A stretch of DNA of 64,000 bases from Deltaproteobacteria bacterium (GCA_016234935.1 JACRNL010000010.1:212589-276588), one strand, 5' to 3'. Counted from the first letter of the stretch, positions 1 through 8,251 are shown. Notes: a model not told the origin generated them from the sequence alone. A program made the numbers and translations.

Positions 1-820
1 TGGGCTTGTTCCTCCTGTGCTTCATGACCTCTTTGACGTCGTCCGGCTTTATGATGAAGCTGGACGCGCCGGTGGAGGCTATGACTATGTCGGCGTCTTT
101 CAGGTAATGCTGGTATTCGCGGAACATTATCGCCGCGCCGCCGAAGCTCCTTACGAACTCCACGGCCTTTTCATAGGTGCGGTTTGCCACCATTATGTCG
201 CTTACGCCGTTTGAAAGGAGGTGTTTTGCCGCAAGCTCGGCCATCTCCCCGGCGCCTATGAGCATGGCGGTCTTGCCCCTCAACTCGCCGAATATCTTGC
301 GCGCGAGCTCGACGGCGGCAAAGCTTATAGAGACGGCGGATTCGCCTATGCGCGTCTCCGTCCTTATCCGCTTTGCCACCTGAAAGGCCTTGTGGTAGAG
401 CTTATTAACGATGACGCCCGCCGTGTTGTGCTCGACGGCATAGCTGTAAGAGTCCTTCACCTGCCCCAGTATCTGCGGCTCGCCGACTATCATGGAATCA
501 AGCCCCGCGCCGACGCGGAAGAGGTGCTTTACGGCCTCCTCGCCGCAGCGGGAGTACAGGTGCTCGTCAAGTTCGCTGATAGGGATATTGTGATAATCGG
601 ACAAAAATCTCTTTATCTGCCACTCGCCCTTTTCCATGTCCGGCGTGACGGCAAGCACCTCCACCCGGTTGCAGGTGGAAAGGATTACCGCCTCGTTAAG
701 ACCGTAATGCGCCAATAACCTTTTAAGAGGCTGGCCAATGGTATCGGCGGGAAAGGACAGCTTTTCCCGTATCTCGACAGGAGCTGTTTTATGGTTGAGT
801 CCGACTATTACGATGTTCAT
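1..820 (-). CDS. hemA: Glutamyl-tRNA reductase (partial, C-terminus beyond window)
   Basis: This gene encodes the NADPH-dependent reduction of glutamyl-tRNA(Glu) to glutamate-1-semialdehyde, the first step of C5-pathway tetrapyrrole synthesis. Reading the minus strand from ATG at 820 gives about 273 residues: the N-terminal catalytic domain opens MNIVIVGLNHKTAPVEIREK, the active-site segment LSTCNRVE places the nucleophilic Cys at residue 50, and a Rossmann NADPH-binding stretch (LIGAGEMAELAAKHL) follows near residue 190. The reading frame is still open at base 1, so roughly the last third is missing. A GAAGG about 8 bases upstream supports the start. It lies downstream of the ccsA/hemX-like gene and sirohaem synthase on the same strand, a typical tetrapyrrole operon order. 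I am very sure of the family. Confidence 0.96.
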   Translation of the reverse strand, partial: MNIVIVGLNHKTAPVEIREKLSFPADTIGQPLKRLLAHYGLNEAVILSTCNRVEVLAVTPDMEKGEWQIKRFLSDYHNIPISELDEHLYSRCGEEAVKHLFRVGAGLDSMIVGEPQILGQVKDSYSYAVEHNTAGVIVNKLYHKAFQVAKRIRTETRIGESAVSISFAAVELARKIFGELRGKTAMLIGAGEMAELAAKHLLSNGVSDIMVANRTYEKAVEFVRSFGGAAIMFREYQHYLKDADIVIASTGASSFIIKPDDVKEVMKHRRNKP

Positions 821-833
821 TTAAATGCCTTCG

Positions 834-851
834 CAGGGTGTCCACACCCTG
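834..851. repeat. Small palindromic hairpin between ccsA and hemA
   Basis: Arms CAGGGTG and CACCCTG flank the loop TCCA. It occupies most of the short gap between the ccsA-like stop and the hemA start, so it could slow transcription or protect the mRNA between the two cistrons. No U-tract follows, so I do not call it a terminator. Confidence 0.5.
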
Positions 852-898
852 ACCGTAAGTAAAATGGCGCGGCGGGCCGGCTCATGGCGCAGACCATG

Positions 899-1723
899 TC
901 ATTTAAAGCCGTGCGCGCCTCCCATTATGAGCCTGATAATGAAAAACGACCCGATAAGCACCAAAAAGGCGATACCTGAGAATATAGCGGCCGTTCTCCC
1001 GCGCCAGCCCGACGTAAGCCTGCCGTGCAGGAGCGCGGCGTACAAAAACCATGTTATCACCGACCATATCTGGCGCGGCTTCCAGTCCCAGTAGCTCCCG
1101 TAGGTATACTGCGACCACACGGCGCCGGAGATTATCGCGAGCGTCAGGAGCGTAAAACCGTACTGAAGGAACTTGTAGTTCAGCTCATCGAGCGTGTCGA
1201 GCGACGGCATTATGAAAAAAAGGCCCTTTAATTTCCTCGTCTTCAGATAGCGCTCCTGTATGACGTACATGACGCCCAGAAAAAAAGCTATCGCGAAAAA
1301 GGCGTTGCCTAAAAAGGCGATGGTCACGTGCATGAAGAGCCAGAAACTTTTAAGCGCCGGAGAGAGCTGGATTATCTCTCCGGGCATGAAGGCCGCGGTA
1401 ATGATAAGTATGAGCGCGAAGGGCGTGACGAACGCGCCGAGCGTCTTTTGTCTATATCTGAATATAAGGTATAAGTTCGTGATTACGACGAGCCACGAGA
1501 AAAATATGAGCGACTCGTGAAGGCTCGTTACAGGCATCCTGCCGGAATATATGACGCGGCCTGCAAGGGTCAGCGTATGCAAGGCGAAGGCGCCGAAAAG
1601 CAGCCTCTCGGCAACGGCGATGACCCTGTCCTTATGCGTAAAAAGATAGGCCAGGTATACGCACGTGGCGGCCGCGTAAAGGACAGCCGTCATTAGAAAG
1701 AATATGGAGCCCGCTGTGGACAA
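899..1723 (-). CDS. CcsA/HemX-type cytochrome c assembly membrane protein
   Basis: This is a 274-residue polytopic membrane protein of the CcsA/ResC/HemX family, with about eight hydrophobic segments. The tryptophan-rich periplasmic haem-handling motif lies near residue 215 but is altered (WDWKPRQIWS instead of the usual WxWDPKETW). Position between sirohaem synthase and hemA fits the HemX-like branch, thought to modulate GluTR levels or haem handling rather than to act as the main haem lyase. A second, canonical ccsA sits beside resB near 59 kb. The start is a TTG at 1723 preceded four bases upstream by GAGG; that Shine-Dalgarno is part of a dispersed repeat arm. The family is clear; the exact role is inference. 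Confidence 0.85.
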   Translation of the reverse strand: MSTAGSIFFLMTAVLYAAATCVYLAYLFTHKDRVIAVAERLLFGAFALHTLTLAGRVIYSGRMPVTSLHESLIFFSWLVVITNLYLIFRYRQKTLGAFVTPFALILIITAAFMPGEIIQLSPALKSFWLFMHVTIAFLGNAFFAIAFFLGVMYVIQERYLKTRKLKGLFFIMPSLDTLDELNYKFLQYGFTLLTLAIISGAVWSQYTYGSYWDWKPRQIWSVITWFLYAALLHGRLTSGWRGRTAAIFSGIAFLVLIGSFFIIRLIMGGAHGFK

Positions 1724-1727
1724 TTTA

Positions 1728-1755
1728 CCTCTTGAAGGGGTTTAAAACCCCTTTT
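1728..1755. repeat. Dispersed CTTGAAGGGG palindrome (family C), supplies the ccsA SD
   Basis: The sequence CCTCTTGAAGGGG is followed by TTTAAAACCCCTTTT, so GGGG and CCCC can pair. The same pattern recurs near 6.2, 11.1, 27.3, 42.7 and 45.8 kb and in fixX at 5.69 kb. Read on the minus strand, its edge AAGAGG acts as the ribosome-binding site of the ccsA-like gene. Confidence 0.7.
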
Positions 1756-1788
1756 ACCCTTTGTCAGCCGCCTTCCTGAGCGGCGTCT

Positions 1789-2478
1789 TTATTTTTTTGC
1801 CTTAATCGGAGCCTGCCCTCGCATGTCTGAAGCGGGGGAAGAAGAAAAACCTTCACCAAGAAGGTTTTTAAGCAAGGCGTCTATCTTAGTCCTGTCGTTA
1901 GCGCGTATCAAATCCAGCAGCGGCGAGTCTATTAACGCATTGATTACTCTTTCTTTTTTAACACGATTTACGCCTCTTTTCAATAAGTTATTGCGCGCCG
2001 CGCCGATGATCTCCGTAAATAACGCGTATTCCATGCCGATAATCTTTTCAAGATATTCCCTAACCCTTTTCGCAAGCGCAGGGGCCTTGCCGCCGGTGGA
2101 TATTGCTATCGTCAGATCCCCCCTCTCGATGGCCGACGGGACGATGAACGAACAAAGGGCCGGGTCATCAACCGTGTTTACAGGTATGCCCCGCCTTGCG
2201 GCCTCCTTAAAGACCGCCGCGTTTACGTCTTTTGAGTCCGAGGCGGCTATGACAATGGCCGCGCCCTTTAAACAGCCCTTTTCGAAGCGGCGGCTTATAT
2301 GTTCGACCTTGCCCGCAAGGGCAAGCCCTTTTAGCCTCACGGTCAGCCGGGGGCTTATGACCGAGACCAGCGCGCCCGCGGACAGGAGTCCAAGCGCCTT
2401 GCGCTCGGCGACCTTTCCGCCGCCGACAACAGCGCATCTTTTGCCCCTTATATCGAGAAAAACAGGATAGTATCTCAT
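1789..2478 (-). CDS. Precorrin-2 dehydrogenase / sirohydrochlorin ferrochelatase
   Basis: This is the sirohaem-synthase N-terminal module (CysG-N/Met8/SirC type): it oxidises precorrin-2 with NAD+ and may insert iron to give sirohaem. A Rossmann motif VVGGGKVAERK lies near residue 18, followed by the family signatures NTVDDPALCSFIVPS and ISTGGKAPALAKRVRE. At about 229 residues it is a stand-alone form without the SUMT domain. ATG at 2478 gives the usual MRYYPVFLDIRGKR start; a TTG four codons upstream (2490) is the alternative. The last residues (SDMRGQAPIKAKK) are encoded by a copy of the dispersed hairpin repeat at 1816-1838, so the extreme C-terminus is repeat-derived. It heads the minus-strand tetrapyrrole cluster and is divergent from etfB. 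Confidence 0.92.
   Translation of the reverse strand: MRYYPVFLDIRGKRCAVVGGGKVAERKALGLLSAGALVSVISPRLTVRLKGLALAGKVEHISRRFEKGCLKGAAIVIAASDSKDVNAAVFKEAARRGIPVNTVDDPALCSFIVPSAIERGDLTIAISTGGKAPALAKRVREYLEKIIGMEYALFTEIIGAARNNLLKRGVNRVKKERVINALIDSPLLDLIRANDRTKIDALLKNLLGEGFSSSPASDMRGQAPIKAKK
1811..1839 (-). repeat. 7-bp stem/9-nt loop hairpin repeat (family A) inside a coding sequence
   Basis: Stem CCCTCGC (1816-1822), loop ATGTCTGAA, stem GCGGGGG (1832-1838) with one G-T pair. It is translated as part of the sirohaem synthase C-terminus (…SDMRGQA…). The same peptide MRGQA is produced by another copy inside the CusC-like gene near 45.6 kb. Confidence 0.8.
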
Positions 2479-2599
2479 CAGCTCTGCCAATTATGACCTG
2501 ATAAGATTAAAAATCAATAAAATATTCCTTTAAAAGATTGTAATGTGCCGCGCACGGCAGGTGTTGCCTTTTCCGCGATTTTGCGATAGTAGTCATTGT

Positions 2600-3370
2600 A
2601 TGGACATTATCGTCTGCATAAAGAGGATTCCGGACACTGCCGCGAAGGTCGAGATAGACGCTGGCGGCCTTGAGATTAAAAAAGACGTCCCGTGGGTCAT
2701 GAACCCTTATGACGAATTCGCGGTTGAAGAGGCCCTGCGGATAAAGGAAAAGTTCGGCGGCAAAGTCACGCTCCTCCACGCCGGAGCGGAAGGCGGAGAG
2801 GAAGTCCTTAAAAAAGGCCTGGCAATGGGGGCGGATGAGGCGGTTTATATCAAAGACCGGTCGCTTGCCGCCCTGGACAGCATGGCCTTTGCAAAGGTTC
2901 TGTCCGCCGTTATAAAAACAAAACCATTTGACGTCATTCTTTGCGGCAGGATGGGCATGGACACGGCCTCCGGCCTGCTTGGCGGCGCGCTTGCCGCGCT
3001 CTTGAAGATACCTTGCGTTCCGGCCATCAAAAAACTGACGATATTCCCGCAGAAAACAGCCTTAGCCGCGCGCGAGATAGAAGGGGGCATGGAGACCGTC
3101 CAATGCCCTTTGCCTGCCTTATTTACAGCGCATAAAGGCCTTAACGAGCCGAGATATCCTTCCCTTTCCGGCATAATGCGCTCAAAAAAACAGGAGATAA
3201 AATATATAACGCCCGCATCTCTTGGCATCATGCCAGACGTTGCAGACTTAAAAAGAACGGCCCTTTCCTACCCGACAAGCTCGCGTAAATCCGCTATACT
3301 TAAAGGCGACGCAAGCGCGCAGGCGAAGGAAGCAATTAAATTCCTCAGAGACGAGGTGAAGATAATTTGA
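2600..3370 (+). CDS. etfB: Electron transfer flavoprotein beta subunit (FixA-like)
   Basis: EtfB is the AMP- or FAD-binding beta subunit that pairs with EtfA to collect electrons from acyl-CoA dehydrogenases. The 256-residue protein starts MDIIVCIKRIPDTAAKVEID, a hallmark of the family, and carries VEEALRIKE and the nucleotide-loop segment CGRMGMDTASGLLGGALA near residue 115. The frame is open further upstream (2543), but the family alignment favours ATG 2600. No convincing Shine-Dalgarno precedes it. The stop codon overlaps the TTG start of etfA by four bases, implying translational coupling. It is divergent from sirohaem synthase. Sequence alone does not settle whether the complex is bifurcating or a conventional ETF. 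Confidence 0.93.
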   Translation: MDIIVCIKRIPDTAAKVEIDAGGLEIKKDVPWVMNPYDEFAVEEALRIKEKFGGKVTLLHAGAEGGEEVLKKGLAMGADEAVYIKDRSLAALDSMAFAKVLSAVIKTKPFDVILCGRMGMDTASGLLGGALAALLKIPCVPAIKKLTIFPQKTALAAREIEGGMETVQCPLPALFTAHKGLNEPRYPSLSGIMRSKKQEIKYITPASLGIMPDVADLKRTALSYPTSSRKSAILKGDASAQAKEAIKFLRDEVKII

Positions 3371-4332
3371 TCTGGGTGCTCGGCGAACTCAGGGGTTCCT
3401 CCATCGCCCCTTCCACCTTCGAGGCGCTTTACGCCGGGCGCATCCTGTCCAAGGGATTGAAGACAGGGCTAAACCTCGTCTTCGTCGGACACGACATAAA
3501 AATCCAGCCTGAAGCCATACTGAAAAAAGCCGATAAAATCTACCTGTTGGAGCATGAACTTCTCAATGTTTACACGTCTTCAGCCTGCGGAGCGGCTGTC
3601 GAAAGGTTCCTTGCGGACAAGGACGCCGCCGCTATCATAACGCCCGCTTCGCTCTTTGGCAGGGACGCGGCCCCTGCCCTTGCAGTGCCGCTCGATATGG
3701 CCTGCATTGCGAACGTCAGCTCTCTGGATGCAAGGGATGGGATAATACTTGTCAAACGTCCGCTCTACGGCGGCAAGATAATCGAAACGCTTTCGCTGAA
3801 AGGGCGCGCGGTCATTTCCGTCATGCCGAGGGCCTTCAAGGCCGCCGAAGACATGGACTATGACGGCGAGATAATCAGCGTTGATGCATCGCTTGGCGAA
3901 ACGGATTGCCCCGTAAGCGTAAAAGAAACGGTAAAAGAAGGCGGCGCAAGGGACATCACCGAGGCTGACATTCTTGTGTCCGGCGGAAGGGGCATGGAAA
4001 ACGCGGAAAACTTCAGTCTGCTAAAGGAACTCGCCGACGCGCTTGGCGGACAGGTTGCCGCGTCAAGGGCCGCCGTGGACGCCGGGTGGGCGCCGCCTTC
4101 CATTCAGGTGGGACAGACCGGCAGGACCGTTGCCCCGAAGCTCTACGTAGCCTGCGCCATCTCCGGCGCGCCTCAGCACCTTGCCGGAATAAGAGGCGCG
4201 AAATACGTCATCGCCATAAACAAAGACCCTGACGCGCCCATATGCAAGGAGGCCGACCTCTGCATGACCGGCAACGTCTTCGAGATCATACCTGCATTGA
4301 TAAAGGAAATAAAGGCGGCGGCTTTGAGATAA
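3367..4332 (+). CDS. etfA: Electron transfer flavoprotein alpha subunit (FixB-like)
   Basis: EtfA is the FAD-binding alpha subunit. The 321-residue protein has the N-terminal nucleotide-binding half (WVLGELRGSSIAPSTFEAL) and the C-terminal FAD domain with the family signature VSGGRGMENAENFSLLKELA, then ASRAAVDAGWAPPSIQVGQTG and YVACAISGAPQHLAGI. It uses a TTG start within the etfB stop (TTGA). The 48-bp gap to the fixC-like gene suggests one transcription unit etfB-etfA-fixC-fixX. It probably accepts electrons from the acyl-CoA dehydrogenase encoded 2 kb downstream and passes them to the FixC-like protein. Confidence 0.94.
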   Translation: MIWVLGELRGSSIAPSTFEALYAGRILSKGLKTGLNLVFVGHDIKIQPEAILKKADKIYLLEHELLNVYTSSACGAAVERFLADKDAAAIITPASLFGRDAAPALAVPLDMACIANVSSLDARDGIILVKRPLYGGKIIETLSLKGRAVISVMPRAFKAAEDMDYDGEIISVDASLGETDCPVSVKETVKEGGARDITEADILVSGGRGMENAENFSLLKELADALGGQVAASRAAVDAGWAPPSIQVGQTGRTVAPKLYVACAISGAPQHLAGIRGAKYVIAINKDPDAPICKEADLCMTGNVFEIIPALIKEIKAAALR

Positions 4333-4380
4333 AAGGGCGGCCTTCCATCTTAATAAAAGGATTTCAAAGCGTATCTCGTT

Positions 4381-5682
4381 ATGGCCGATAGATTCGACTG
4401 CATCATAGTGGGCGCGGGCCCTGCCGGCTGCGCGGCGGCGTATAAATTGGCCTCAGACGGCATGAGCGTCATCGTCTTTGAGCGCGGGGAGTATCCCGGC
4501 TCGAAGAACATGTCCGGCGGCATACTTTACTCGACCATCCTGAATAAACTCATCCCTGAATTCTGGAAGGAGGCGCCTGTTGAGAGGCACGTAACCAGGC
4601 GCAGATATTCCATGCTCTCAAAGGATTCCGAAGCCGCGCTTGACGTTAATATAAACGCCTTTAGCGAGCCGCCATACAACAACAGTTTTACGGTCCTGCG
4701 CGCAAAGTTCGACAGGTGGTTCGCCAAAAAAGCCGAGGACGCGGGCGCGCTGATTGTCACCGAAGCCGTGGTGGACGGCTTCATAACGGACAATGAAAAA
4801 ATAACGGGCGTAAAGGTTAGGATGGAAGGCGGAGAAGTCCTTGCCGGCGCGGTCATCCTCGCTGACGGGGCGAATTCGCTCCTTTCCGAAAAGGCCGGGC
4901 TGAGGGAAAAGCCCGCCGCAAAGGAGATGATACTCGGCGTGAAGGAGATAATAAGCCTTCCGAAAGAGGTCATAGAAGACAGGTTTTCCCTTGAAGGCGG
5001 TCAGGGCGCGGCGCTGGAGTTCTTCGGCCAGTGCCTTGGCGGCTTTGCCGGACAGGGTTTCATCTACACGAACGCGGACTGCCTGTCCGTTGGCATAGGA
5101 TGCCCGATTTCCGTTTTACAGGAAAACGGCCTGAAGCCGGCGGGCCTTATCGAGGCATTCAAAAAACACCCGTCCGTAAGAAATCTCCTGCGCGGCGGAC
5201 GCATTGAAGAGTACGGCGCCCACATGATACCCGAAGGCGGCTTCAGCGCCATGCCGGAGCTTACGAAAGACGGCCTTATCCTTTGCGGGGACGCGGGGGG
5301 GCTTGTCAACCCGTCGCTTTACAAGGAAGGCTCAAACCTCGCAATGGCCTCCGGCGTATTTGCCGCCGAGACGGTCATTGAGGCGAAAAAGAGAGGCGAT
5401 TTCTCAAAGGCCGCGCTTGACGCCTACGTGGAAAAACTTGAAAACAGCTTTGTCCTCAAAGACATGAAAAGATTTAAAGACGCGCCTGAAATCCTGCGCA
5501 AAGCGCCTGAACTTTTCAAGGAGTATCCGGAGGAGCTTTTAGAGCTCCTCAGACTGCATTTCACCGTATCCGAGGCAAGCAAAGACGAAGTTCATGGTGA
5601 ACTTCGCAGGTCTTTTAAGGGCAAAGTCCCGGCGTGGAGGCTCCTTAAAAACCTCTGGAAGCTGAGGAGGATTATCTCATGA
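4381..5682 (+). CDS. fixC: FixC/ETF:quinone oxidoreductase-like FAD protein
   Basis: This 433-residue flavoprotein belongs to the FixC/ETF-QO family, which moves electrons from reduced ETF toward the quinone pool. A dinucleotide-binding motif (VGAGPAGCAAAYKLASDG) sits at residues 10-27, followed by NMSGGILYS. A conserved second FAD motif (LILCGDAGGLVNPSLYKEGSNLA) lies near residue 305. It ends ATGA-overlapped with the small ferredoxin gene, whose product would take the place of the C-terminal ferredoxin domain found in mitochondrial ETF-QO. No Shine-Dalgarno is obvious upstream. Context with etfBA and an acyl-CoA dehydrogenase favours an electron output path for fatty- or aromatic-acid oxidation rather than nitrogen fixation. 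Confidence 0.9.
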   Translation: MADRFDCIIVGAGPAGCAAAYKLASDGMSVIVFERGEYPGSKNMSGGILYSTILNKLIPEFWKEAPVERHVTRRRYSMLSKDSEAALDVNINAFSEPPYNNSFTVLRAKFDRWFAKKAEDAGALIVTEAVVDGFITDNEKITGVKVRMEGGEVLAGAVILADGANSLLSEKAGLREKPAAKEMILGVKEIISLPKEVIEDRFSLEGGQGAALEFFGQCLGGFAGQGFIYTNADCLSVGIGCPISVLQENGLKPAGLIEAFKKHPSVRNLLRGGRIEEYGAHMIPEGGFSAMPELTKDGLILCGDAGGLVNPSLYKEGSNLAMASGVFAAETVIEAKKRGDFSKAALDAYVEKLENSFVLKDMKRFKDAPEILRKAPELFKEYPEELLELLRLHFTVSEASKDEVHGELRRSFKGKVPAWRLLKNLWKLRRIIS

Positions 5683-6005
5683 GCAACCCCCTGAGGGGGC
5701 CGAGCCCCGGCCTTGAACCGCTTGAAGAAAAGACTCTGGCTGAAAAACTCTTTCTCGTCAGGTTCAAGGTTGACTCCGCGAGCCACCTTATCCTCAATAA
5801 AGACTTATGCCTTGATTGCACCGTGCGCGCCTGCCTTGTCATCTGCCCGTCAGAGGTCTATAAATGGACGGAGGGCAGGCCGGAGATAACCGTTTCATAC
5901 GAAGGATGCCTTGAATGCGGCGCCTGCAGAATTGCCTGCGCCAGCGGCGCGATAGACTGGCGCAGCCCCAGAGGGGGCTTCGGAGTTTGTTATAAATTCG
6001 GGTAG
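5679..6005 (+). CDS. fixX: FixX-like ferredoxin with repeat-derived ends
   Basis: A 108-residue ferredoxin-like partner of FixC. Two Cys clusters are visible: CLDCTVRACLVIC near residue 46 and CLECGACRIAC near residue 75, fitting bound iron-sulfur clusters. The start is well supported by GGAGG eight bases upstream and by ATGA overlap with fixC. The N-terminal SNPLRGPSPG is encoded by a copy of the CCCCCTGAGGGGG palindrome (5687-5708) and the C-terminal SPRGGFG by a similar CCCCAGAGGGGG stretch, so both ends look repeat-extended beyond the core domain. Function as the ferredoxin module of the FixC complex is inferred from order and motifs. Confidence 0.85.
   Translation: MSNPLRGPSPGLEPLEEKTLAEKLFLVRFKVDSASHLILNKDLCLDCTVRACLVICPSEVYKWTEGRPEITVSYEGCLECGACRIACASGAIDWRSPRGGFGVCYKFG
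5687..5708. repeat. Family C palindrome inside fixX
   Basis: CCCCCTGAGGGGG followed by CCGAGCCCC. It closely matches the intergenic copy at 45780-45803 (CCCCCTGAGGGGGCTCAGCCCC differs by two bases). Here it is translated as the N-terminus of the ferredoxin. Confidence 0.6.
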
Positions 6006-6043
6006 CTGCAAAACTTCCCTTTTTTCAAATGGGATAGTTTTAT

Positions 6044-6123
6044 TCCTCCCCAGCACCACTTTCCATTATCGAGAGTTTTTGCTTAATACAAACATTGGCA
6101 ATAGAAAGTGGTGCTGGGGAGGA
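6044..6123. repeat. Long perfect inverted repeat with CCAGCACCACT arms
   Basis: Twenty-base perfectly complementary arms (6044-6063 and 6104-6123) enclose a 40-nt AT-rich loop. It lies 39 bp past the fixX stop. The core CCCAGCACCACT is shared with the 21-bp inverted repeat at 49397-49476, whose loop is nearly the same length (38 nt) but unrelated in sequence. That points to a small mobile or structured element family rather than a gene-specific terminator. Confidence 0.8.
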
Positions 6124-6198
6124 TAGGGAGGATTTAAGACGTTGCAGTATGGCAGGATGATCATTAAAGACATGCGGTGAAAGACACCATTATGGAAT

Positions 6199-6244
6199 CC
6201 CCTTAGCCCCTTGAAGGGGTTCAACCCCCTTTTACAAAGGGGGG
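6199..6244. repeat. Family C palindrome upstream of acyl-CoA dehydrogenase
   Basis: CCCCTTGAAGGGG, then TTCAACCCCC, TTTTACAAAGGGGGG. Several GC-rich arms can pair in more than one way. It sits 33 bp before the acyl-CoA dehydrogenase start and is another copy of the repeat seen at 1.73, 11.1, 27.3 and 42.7 kb. Confidence 0.65.
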
Positions 6245-6276
6245 ACACGTCGAAATATTAACCTTTGGAGGGCACA

Positions 6277-7431
6277 ATGGACTTTGAGCTTAGCGACGAG
6301 CAAAAGATGATAAAAGAGACCGCCAAACGCTTCTCCGACGAGGTCATCGCCCCTGTTGCGCGGGAGAACGACATCCTTGAACGCTTCCCTTCGGATATTC
6401 TGAAAAAACTCGCCGCGGTCGGCTTTCTTGGCGGCCCTGTGCCGCCGGCCTACGGCGGGGCCGGCCTTGACTTCATAAGCGACGCCATCATATTCGAGGA
6501 AATCGGCAGAGGCTGTTCGTCCGTAAGGACTATCCTCTCGGTGCAGGTATCGCTTGTCGAGCTTATCATCCTGAAGTGGGGCACCGAGGCGCAGAAGAAA
6601 AAATACCTGCCCAAACTATGCAAAGGAGAGCTACTCGGCTCGTTCGCCCTCACGGAACCGGGGGCGGGAAGCGACCCGGCAGGCTTGAAGTCAACGGCCT
6701 GTAAAAAAGGCAGCGGGTGGGTCTTGAACGGCTCAAAGACATGGATATCCACCGGCGGCGTGGCCGACGTCTGCATAGTCTTTGCCCTGACCGACCCGTC
6801 AAAAGGAAGTAAGGGCATCTCCGCCTTTATCATCGAAAAAGGAATGGCAGGCTTCACCACGAAGGAGATAAAGGGCAAGCTCGGATTAAGGGCGGCGGAC
6901 ACGGCGGAGCTTTTTTTTAAAGACTGCCCCATGCCCGGGGACGCGCTTTTGGGAAATGAGAACGAAGGGTTGAAGATAGCCCTGTCCGCGCTTGACAACG
7001 GCAGATACGGAGTGGCCGCCGGCTGCGTGGGCATCATGCAGGGGTGCATTGACGCATGCGTAAAATACTCGAAGGAGCGCATGCAGTTCGGCAAACCCAT
7101 AGCGTCCTTCCAGCTCGTCCAGGACATGATAGCGCGCATGGCCGTTGACTGCGACGCCGCGCGGCTTCTGGTCTACCGCGCCGGACATCTCAAGAACAAG
7201 GGCGTGAGGAACACGCTTGAGACCTCGATGGCAAAATACTTCGCCAGCGAGGCGGCCGTTCGCGCCGCCACCGACGCCATACAGGTGCACGGCGGCTACG
7301 GCTACTCCAACGAATACCCCGTCGAAAGATACCTGAGAGACGCCAAAGTGGCGACCATCTACGAAGGCACGTCGCAGATACAAAAACTCATAATCGGGGA
7401 AAACCTTTTAGGGGTAAGGGCGTTTGTGTAG
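6277..7431 (+). CDS. Acyl-CoA dehydrogenase
   Basis: This 384-residue flavoenzyme introduces the alpha-beta double bond into an acyl-CoA and hands electrons to ETF. The start ATG 6277 has GGAGG five bases upstream; an in-frame TTG four codons earlier is less likely. Visible family features are LTEPGAGSDPAG (residues about 127-138), the FAD-contact stretch WISTGG, RMQFGKPIASFQ, and VHGGYGYSNEYPVERYLRD. The catalytic glutamate lies in IYEGTSQIQ near the C-terminus. It resembles butyryl-CoA/short-chain and benzoate-pathway members; the chain length cannot be read from sequence alone. It follows the etf-fix genes on the same strand, after a 270-bp gap holding two repeat elements. Confidence 0.94.
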   Translation: MDFELSDEQKMIKETAKRFSDEVIAPVARENDILERFPSDILKKLAAVGFLGGPVPPAYGGAGLDFISDAIIFEEIGRGCSSVRTILSVQVSLVELIILKWGTEAQKKKYLPKLCKGELLGSFALTEPGAGSDPAGLKSTACKKGSGWVLNGSKTWISTGGVADVCIVFALTDPSKGSKGISAFIIEKGMAGFTTKEIKGKLGLRAADTAELFFKDCPMPGDALLGNENEGLKIALSALDNGRYGVAAGCVGIMQGCIDACVKYSKERMQFGKPIASFQLVQDMIARMAVDCDAARLLVYRAGHLKNKGVRNTLETSMAKYFASEAAVRAATDAIQVHGGYGYSNEYPVERYLRDAKVATIYEGTSQIQKLIIGENLLGVRAFV

Positions 7432-7463
7432 GGAAGGGAATGGCTATTACACTTCAGGGCAAA

Positions 7464-7694
7464 TCAGCAATCCTTAACAAGATCAAAAAATCTTTCTCTA
7501 CTCATGCAAGCGGTTCTCATGTTGCTTTTAATGATATCTATCCCGACTTCGGAATATTTAGGAATTATTACTGGACGAGCAACCCCTGACTTCACCATAA
7601 CGATATGATCTCCGCGTTCTCTGTCTTTACGGAAACCATCTTTTTCAAAAACACAAACTAACTTTTTCCAGTGAAGGGCAGTTAGGCGTGGCAC
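7464..7694 (-). CDS. hicA: HicA-family mRNA interferase toxin
   Basis: A 76-residue YcfA/HicA-like protein with a double-stranded-RNA-binding-like fold. The catalytic His lies in RERGDHIVMVK, where GSHH or GDHI is usual for the family, followed by VIIPKYSEVGIDIIKSNMR, matching the common P-x-H/K-x-E-L-xx-GT-L segment loosely. It overlaps the end of the upstream hicB-like gene by 13 bases, so antitoxin is made first. The pair is AT-richer than neighbouring genes and sits convergent to the acyl-CoA dehydrogenase, consistent with horizontal arrival. Confidence 0.75.
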   Translation of the reverse strand: MPRLTALHWKKLVCVFEKDGFRKDRERGDHIVMVKSGVARPVIIPKYSEVGIDIIKSNMRTACMSRERFFDLVKDC

Positions 7695-8023
7695 TGATGA
7701 TGTTCGTCCTTTTTATGTATGATATTAAAAGGTATCGGAATATCAAGGCTTTCAAAACGAGATGGAAAGGGTTTTTTGGCAACCCGTTTCCCTATAATTC
7801 CCATTCTTACAGGAACAAAACCACTTTCCTTTAGAACTTCATCAAGTGTGCCTCTTTCTAAACATGACAAAAAGAACAAGCTTAAAGCTTCAACAAGATT
7901 ATCCAATGCCTTTTTCTTGGTTTCGCCCTGAGAGCAGACATCAAGAATAGGGCAATATGACACATAAAACCTACCCTTTTTCTTGACAGTAGCCGGAACT
8001 TTCATTTTCATTGCTATCTGCAT
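7682..8023 (-). CDS. hicB: HicB-family antitoxin
   Basis: A 113-residue protein with the HicB partial RNase-H fold: VPATVKKKGRFYVSYCPILDVCSQGETKKKALDNLVEALSLF is the typical strand-helix layout (alternating hydrophobics, SQGET then a helix). The usual C-terminal ribbon-helix-helix or HTH is not evident; instead there is an unusual tail with His and Lys residues. It would neutralise HicA and probably repress its own promoter in the AT-rich 8024-8251 gap. Start at 8023 has a GGGGG run about 7 bases upstream. Confidence 0.75.
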   Translation of the reverse strand: MQIAMKMKVPATVKKKGRFYVSYCPILDVCSQGETKKKALDNLVEALSLFFLSCLERGTLDEVLKESGFVPVRMGIIGKRVAKKPFPSRFESLDIPIPFNIIHKKDEHHQCHA

Positions 8024-8251
8024 CTCATTACCCCCATATTTGAAAGATCAACATAATTAACCCTATTAACAACCTTCTGTCAACTTTTATTATATATTAT
8101 ATATTGCATTTTTTCTACCCCTTGTCTGCACACACCATTTTATCGTTGCAGCCTTGGACACTCCAGCGCCAATTGTATGCCAGACTTTGCCCTATTACGT
8201 AATTTTTAAATTTTTTTTCCTTACCCCTTAAGACAGAGGTGAGCCTCCCCC

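Noticed and set aside
221..718. A 165-codon plus-strand frame at the window start
   Set aside because: The minus strand here is clearly hemA, running off the edge; the plus-strand frame is its shadow.
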